Origin: a virus
Length of the DNA: 30,993 nucleotides
Reading direction: 5' to 3' (one strand)
Virus record (IMG/VR): IMGVR_UViG_3300036831_000056
Span: 1 to 30,993 of that record
Positions within the stretch are counted from its first letter, which is position 1, and the number at the start of each line of letters is the position of its first letter. Of the stretch, positions 29,813 to 30,993 are shown in pieces. The position numbers were made by a program, and so were the translations under genes. The notes beneath the pieces were generated by a model. It had not been told where the DNA came from and searched no databases. It saw nothing but the letters and a program-made list of their open reading frames with translations.

Positions 29813-30070
29813 TCAGTTGCCTCCTCGTCGGATGTGGTCGTAGAGCTCCTCGTCGGCGGCCCGCTGGAAGTAGCTCGAGCGGCGACGGGCGGCTTCGGCC
29901 TGAATCTCGTCGTCGTGCGCGTCGGAGCAGTTGCGGACGTGGCGGCCGAACTTCTCGGGTTCGTCGAGCGGAAATTCCGAACCGCAGCAGAAGCACTTGA
30001 GCACTTGCTTCCCCCGCTCCCTGCTTCGGGCGACGGAGGGCGGCAGGATCAGGAAGGGGGCGTCTGACAT
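29813..30070 (-). CDS. C2HC zinc-finger protein between terminase and portal
   Basis: An 85-aa protein. I choose the ATG at 30070 over a TTG at 30079 because of the better fit to other starts. Cys26-x2-Cys29 (KCFCCGSEF) and His44-x3-Cys48 (GRHVRNCSD) make a C2HC zinc finger; the rest is Glu/Arg-rich helix ending DEELYDHIRRGGN. Small zinc fingers near terminases can be HNH remnants or DNA-binding packaging helpers, but no HNH nuclease residues are evident here. A palindromic operator lies 12 bp before the start. Confidence 0.65.
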   Translation of the reverse strand: MSDAPFLILPPSVARSRERGKQVLKCFCCGSEFPLDEPEKFGRHVRNCSDAHDDEIQAEAARRRSSYFQRAADEELYDHIRRGGN

Positions 30071-30126
30071 GGGTGTCAACCGTCTACTAGACGCTGAACA
30101 GCATGAGGGCGCCAGAGGACGGAAAG
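30071..30126 (-). promoter_or_regulatory. Regulatory gap after TerL with perfect palindrome
   Basis: CGTCTACTAGACG (30081-30093) is a perfect 13-bp palindrome containing the 11-bp motif GTCTACTAGAC (30082-30092). It lies 12 bp before the zinc-finger ATG in a rare intergenic gap. On the minus strand, CTTTCCGTC (30118-30126) lies upstream and CATGCT sits between, a layout like that at 22724-22750. A promoter is suggested but not clear. Confidence 0.5.
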
Positions 30127-30993
30127 TCAGCGCAGCCGCGTGTCGTAATCGCCGATGTTGTAACGGTCGGGCCTGAACGCCTGTTCTGAGGGTCCCTCGT
30201 CGATGCTGACAAGCGGTCTCTCCCTCGCGACCTGCTGAGCGATCATGTACGCGTCGAGAAGGTCGTCGAACTTCCCCGGCTCAGCCTCGGTCGAGCCGCT
30301 CTCGGTTCGGGTGAAGGTGCGGATCTCGTTGGCGAGCAGGCGGGACTTGACTCCATCCTCTTCCTCGCTGAGCAGCGCCGCCATGCCTGCGACGAGTTCT
30401 GGCTTCGTGCGCCGGCTTGTGTCGAACCCGAGGCGGTGCTCGAGCCTGTCGGAGGTCCCGCCGACTTTGCGGGCCCGATGGATCCGCATGTAGTGGAAGT
30501 CCTTGTAGAGGATGCGGACGATCGCGGCACCGAGACCATTGCGCTCCGGGGCGGCCCAAGCTTCGTTGAAGAAGAGGCAGGTGAGCAAGAGGATTTCCGC
30601 GACTTCCTCGGGTTCGATCCGTGAGCGGTACTCGGCGATCTGCTCGCGGGTCCTGTGGTCGATGACCTGGATTGCGTGGTAGTCGGTTTCGCGGGTCGTT
30701 TCGGTGTTGCCGCCGGAGAAGTCAGCCGAGACGATGAACTCGCGGTCCTTGCGGAGCTGGTCGATGTCCTCGACTCCCTCGGGTAGCCAGAGCCGGAACG
30801 GAGCGGTCGGATTGGCGATGCCCGACTGGCGAGTGACCCAATTGACCTTGTCGGGCACCTCGATGGTGTTCCCGGCGCGGTCGACCTGCGGGGCCTTGGA
30901 GGTCGCGATGAAATCTCCGATCTGCGGCCCGGGCAGCTCGAGGGTCGGCCGTTTCGGATCGCTCAGTTCGACCCGCACAAGCAACTGCTGGGT
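30127..30993 (-). CDS. terL: Terminase large subunit, C-terminal nuclease part (partial)
   Basis: The reading frame is open through the window's right edge (TQQLLVRVEL upstream of the first Met-like codon), so the ATPase part is off the window. The visible 288 residues include the RNase H-like nuclease: an Asp in the beta strand EFIVSADFSGG, DYHAIQVIDHRTREQIAEYR, then ERNGLGAAIVRILYKDF (a typical strand-helix of TerL nucleases) and the final acidic helix DDLLDAYMIAQQVARE. This nuclease cuts concatemers during DNA packaging. The stop is 56 bp before the zinc-finger gene. Confidence 0.85.
   Translation of the reverse strand, partial: TQQLLVRVELSDPKRPTLELPGPQIGDFIATSKAPQVDRAGNTIEVPDKVNWVTRQSGIANPTAPFRLWLPEGVEDIDQLRKDREFIVSADFSGGNTETTRETDYHAIQVIDHRTREQIAEYRSRIEPEEVAEILLLTCLFFNEAWAAPERNGLGAAIVRILYKDFHYMRIHRARKVGGTSDRLEHRLGFDTSRRTKPELVAGMAALLSEEEDGVKSRLLANEIRTFTRTESGSTEAEPGKFDDLLDAYMIAQQVARERPLVSIDEGPSEQAFRPDRYNIGDYDTRLR

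Noticed and set aside
1-30993. Possibility that the window is a complete circular genome
   Set aside because: The TerL frame is open at the right edge, but the left edge does not supply its missing N-terminal part, so the ends do not join.
1-30993. tRNA genes, CRISPR arrays, insertion sequences
   Set aside because: No cloverleaf-type sequence, regularly spaced repeats or transposase was recognised on either strand.

Overview
The window is most of the genome, or most of an integrated copy, of a temperate short-tailed (podovirus-like) phage of a high-GC bacterium. Almost every gene reads right to left on the minus strand, tightly packed with ATGA/GTGA/TGATG start-stop overlaps. The host is probably actinobacterial. 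This is an inference from high GC, frequent GTG/TTG starts, an apparently leaderless lytic promoter, and a repressor whose C-terminal half resembles small actinobacterial HTH proteins. No host gene, tRNA or CRISPR array was recognised. The terminase gene runs off the right edge, so the window is a fragment.

Reading in transcription order (right to left): packaging and portal (about 30993-27440: TerL C-terminus, zinc-finger protein, acidic protein, portal). Next comes an unusual receptor-binding block (27438-22918) holding two small virion proteins, a fibre-like protein and a beta-helix tailspike, four of which share one beta-sandwich module. Head assembly follows (22918-20335: small basic protein, scaffold region, SU10-type major capsid protein, strong hairpin). 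Then come the tail-tube and nozzle genes (20334-16697) and a T7-like set of internal or ejected virion proteins (16712-8820) ending in a transglycosylase plus cysteine-hydrolase protein. The lysis block (8819-5886) carries several one- or two-TM microproteins, an N-acetylmuramoyl-L-alanine amidase and a putative HExxE metalloprotease.

At 5171-5606 lies the lysis-lysogeny switch: a plus-strand CI-like HTH repressor facing a minus-strand Cro-like HTH gene. Downstream of the Cro-like gene is the early block (4944-62): a Rad52/Sak-type annealing protein, a 27-aa membrane peptide, a RecB/Cas4-like PD-(D/E)XK exonuclease, three small unknowns, a winged-helix (excisionase-like) protein abutting a tyrosine integrase, and three small genes including a zinc-ribbon protein.

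The most interesting regulatory signal is an 11-bp palindrome (GTYYA-S-TRRAC) in the switch and again in the intergenic gaps before the amidase, the head-assembly genes and the zinc-finger/portal block. It suggests one repressor clamping several dispersed late units. Other points of interest are the duplicated receptor-block module, a shared N-terminal tag on two ejected proteins, a tail gene with no canonical start codon for its conserved N-terminus, and a metalloprotease coupled to the endolysin.
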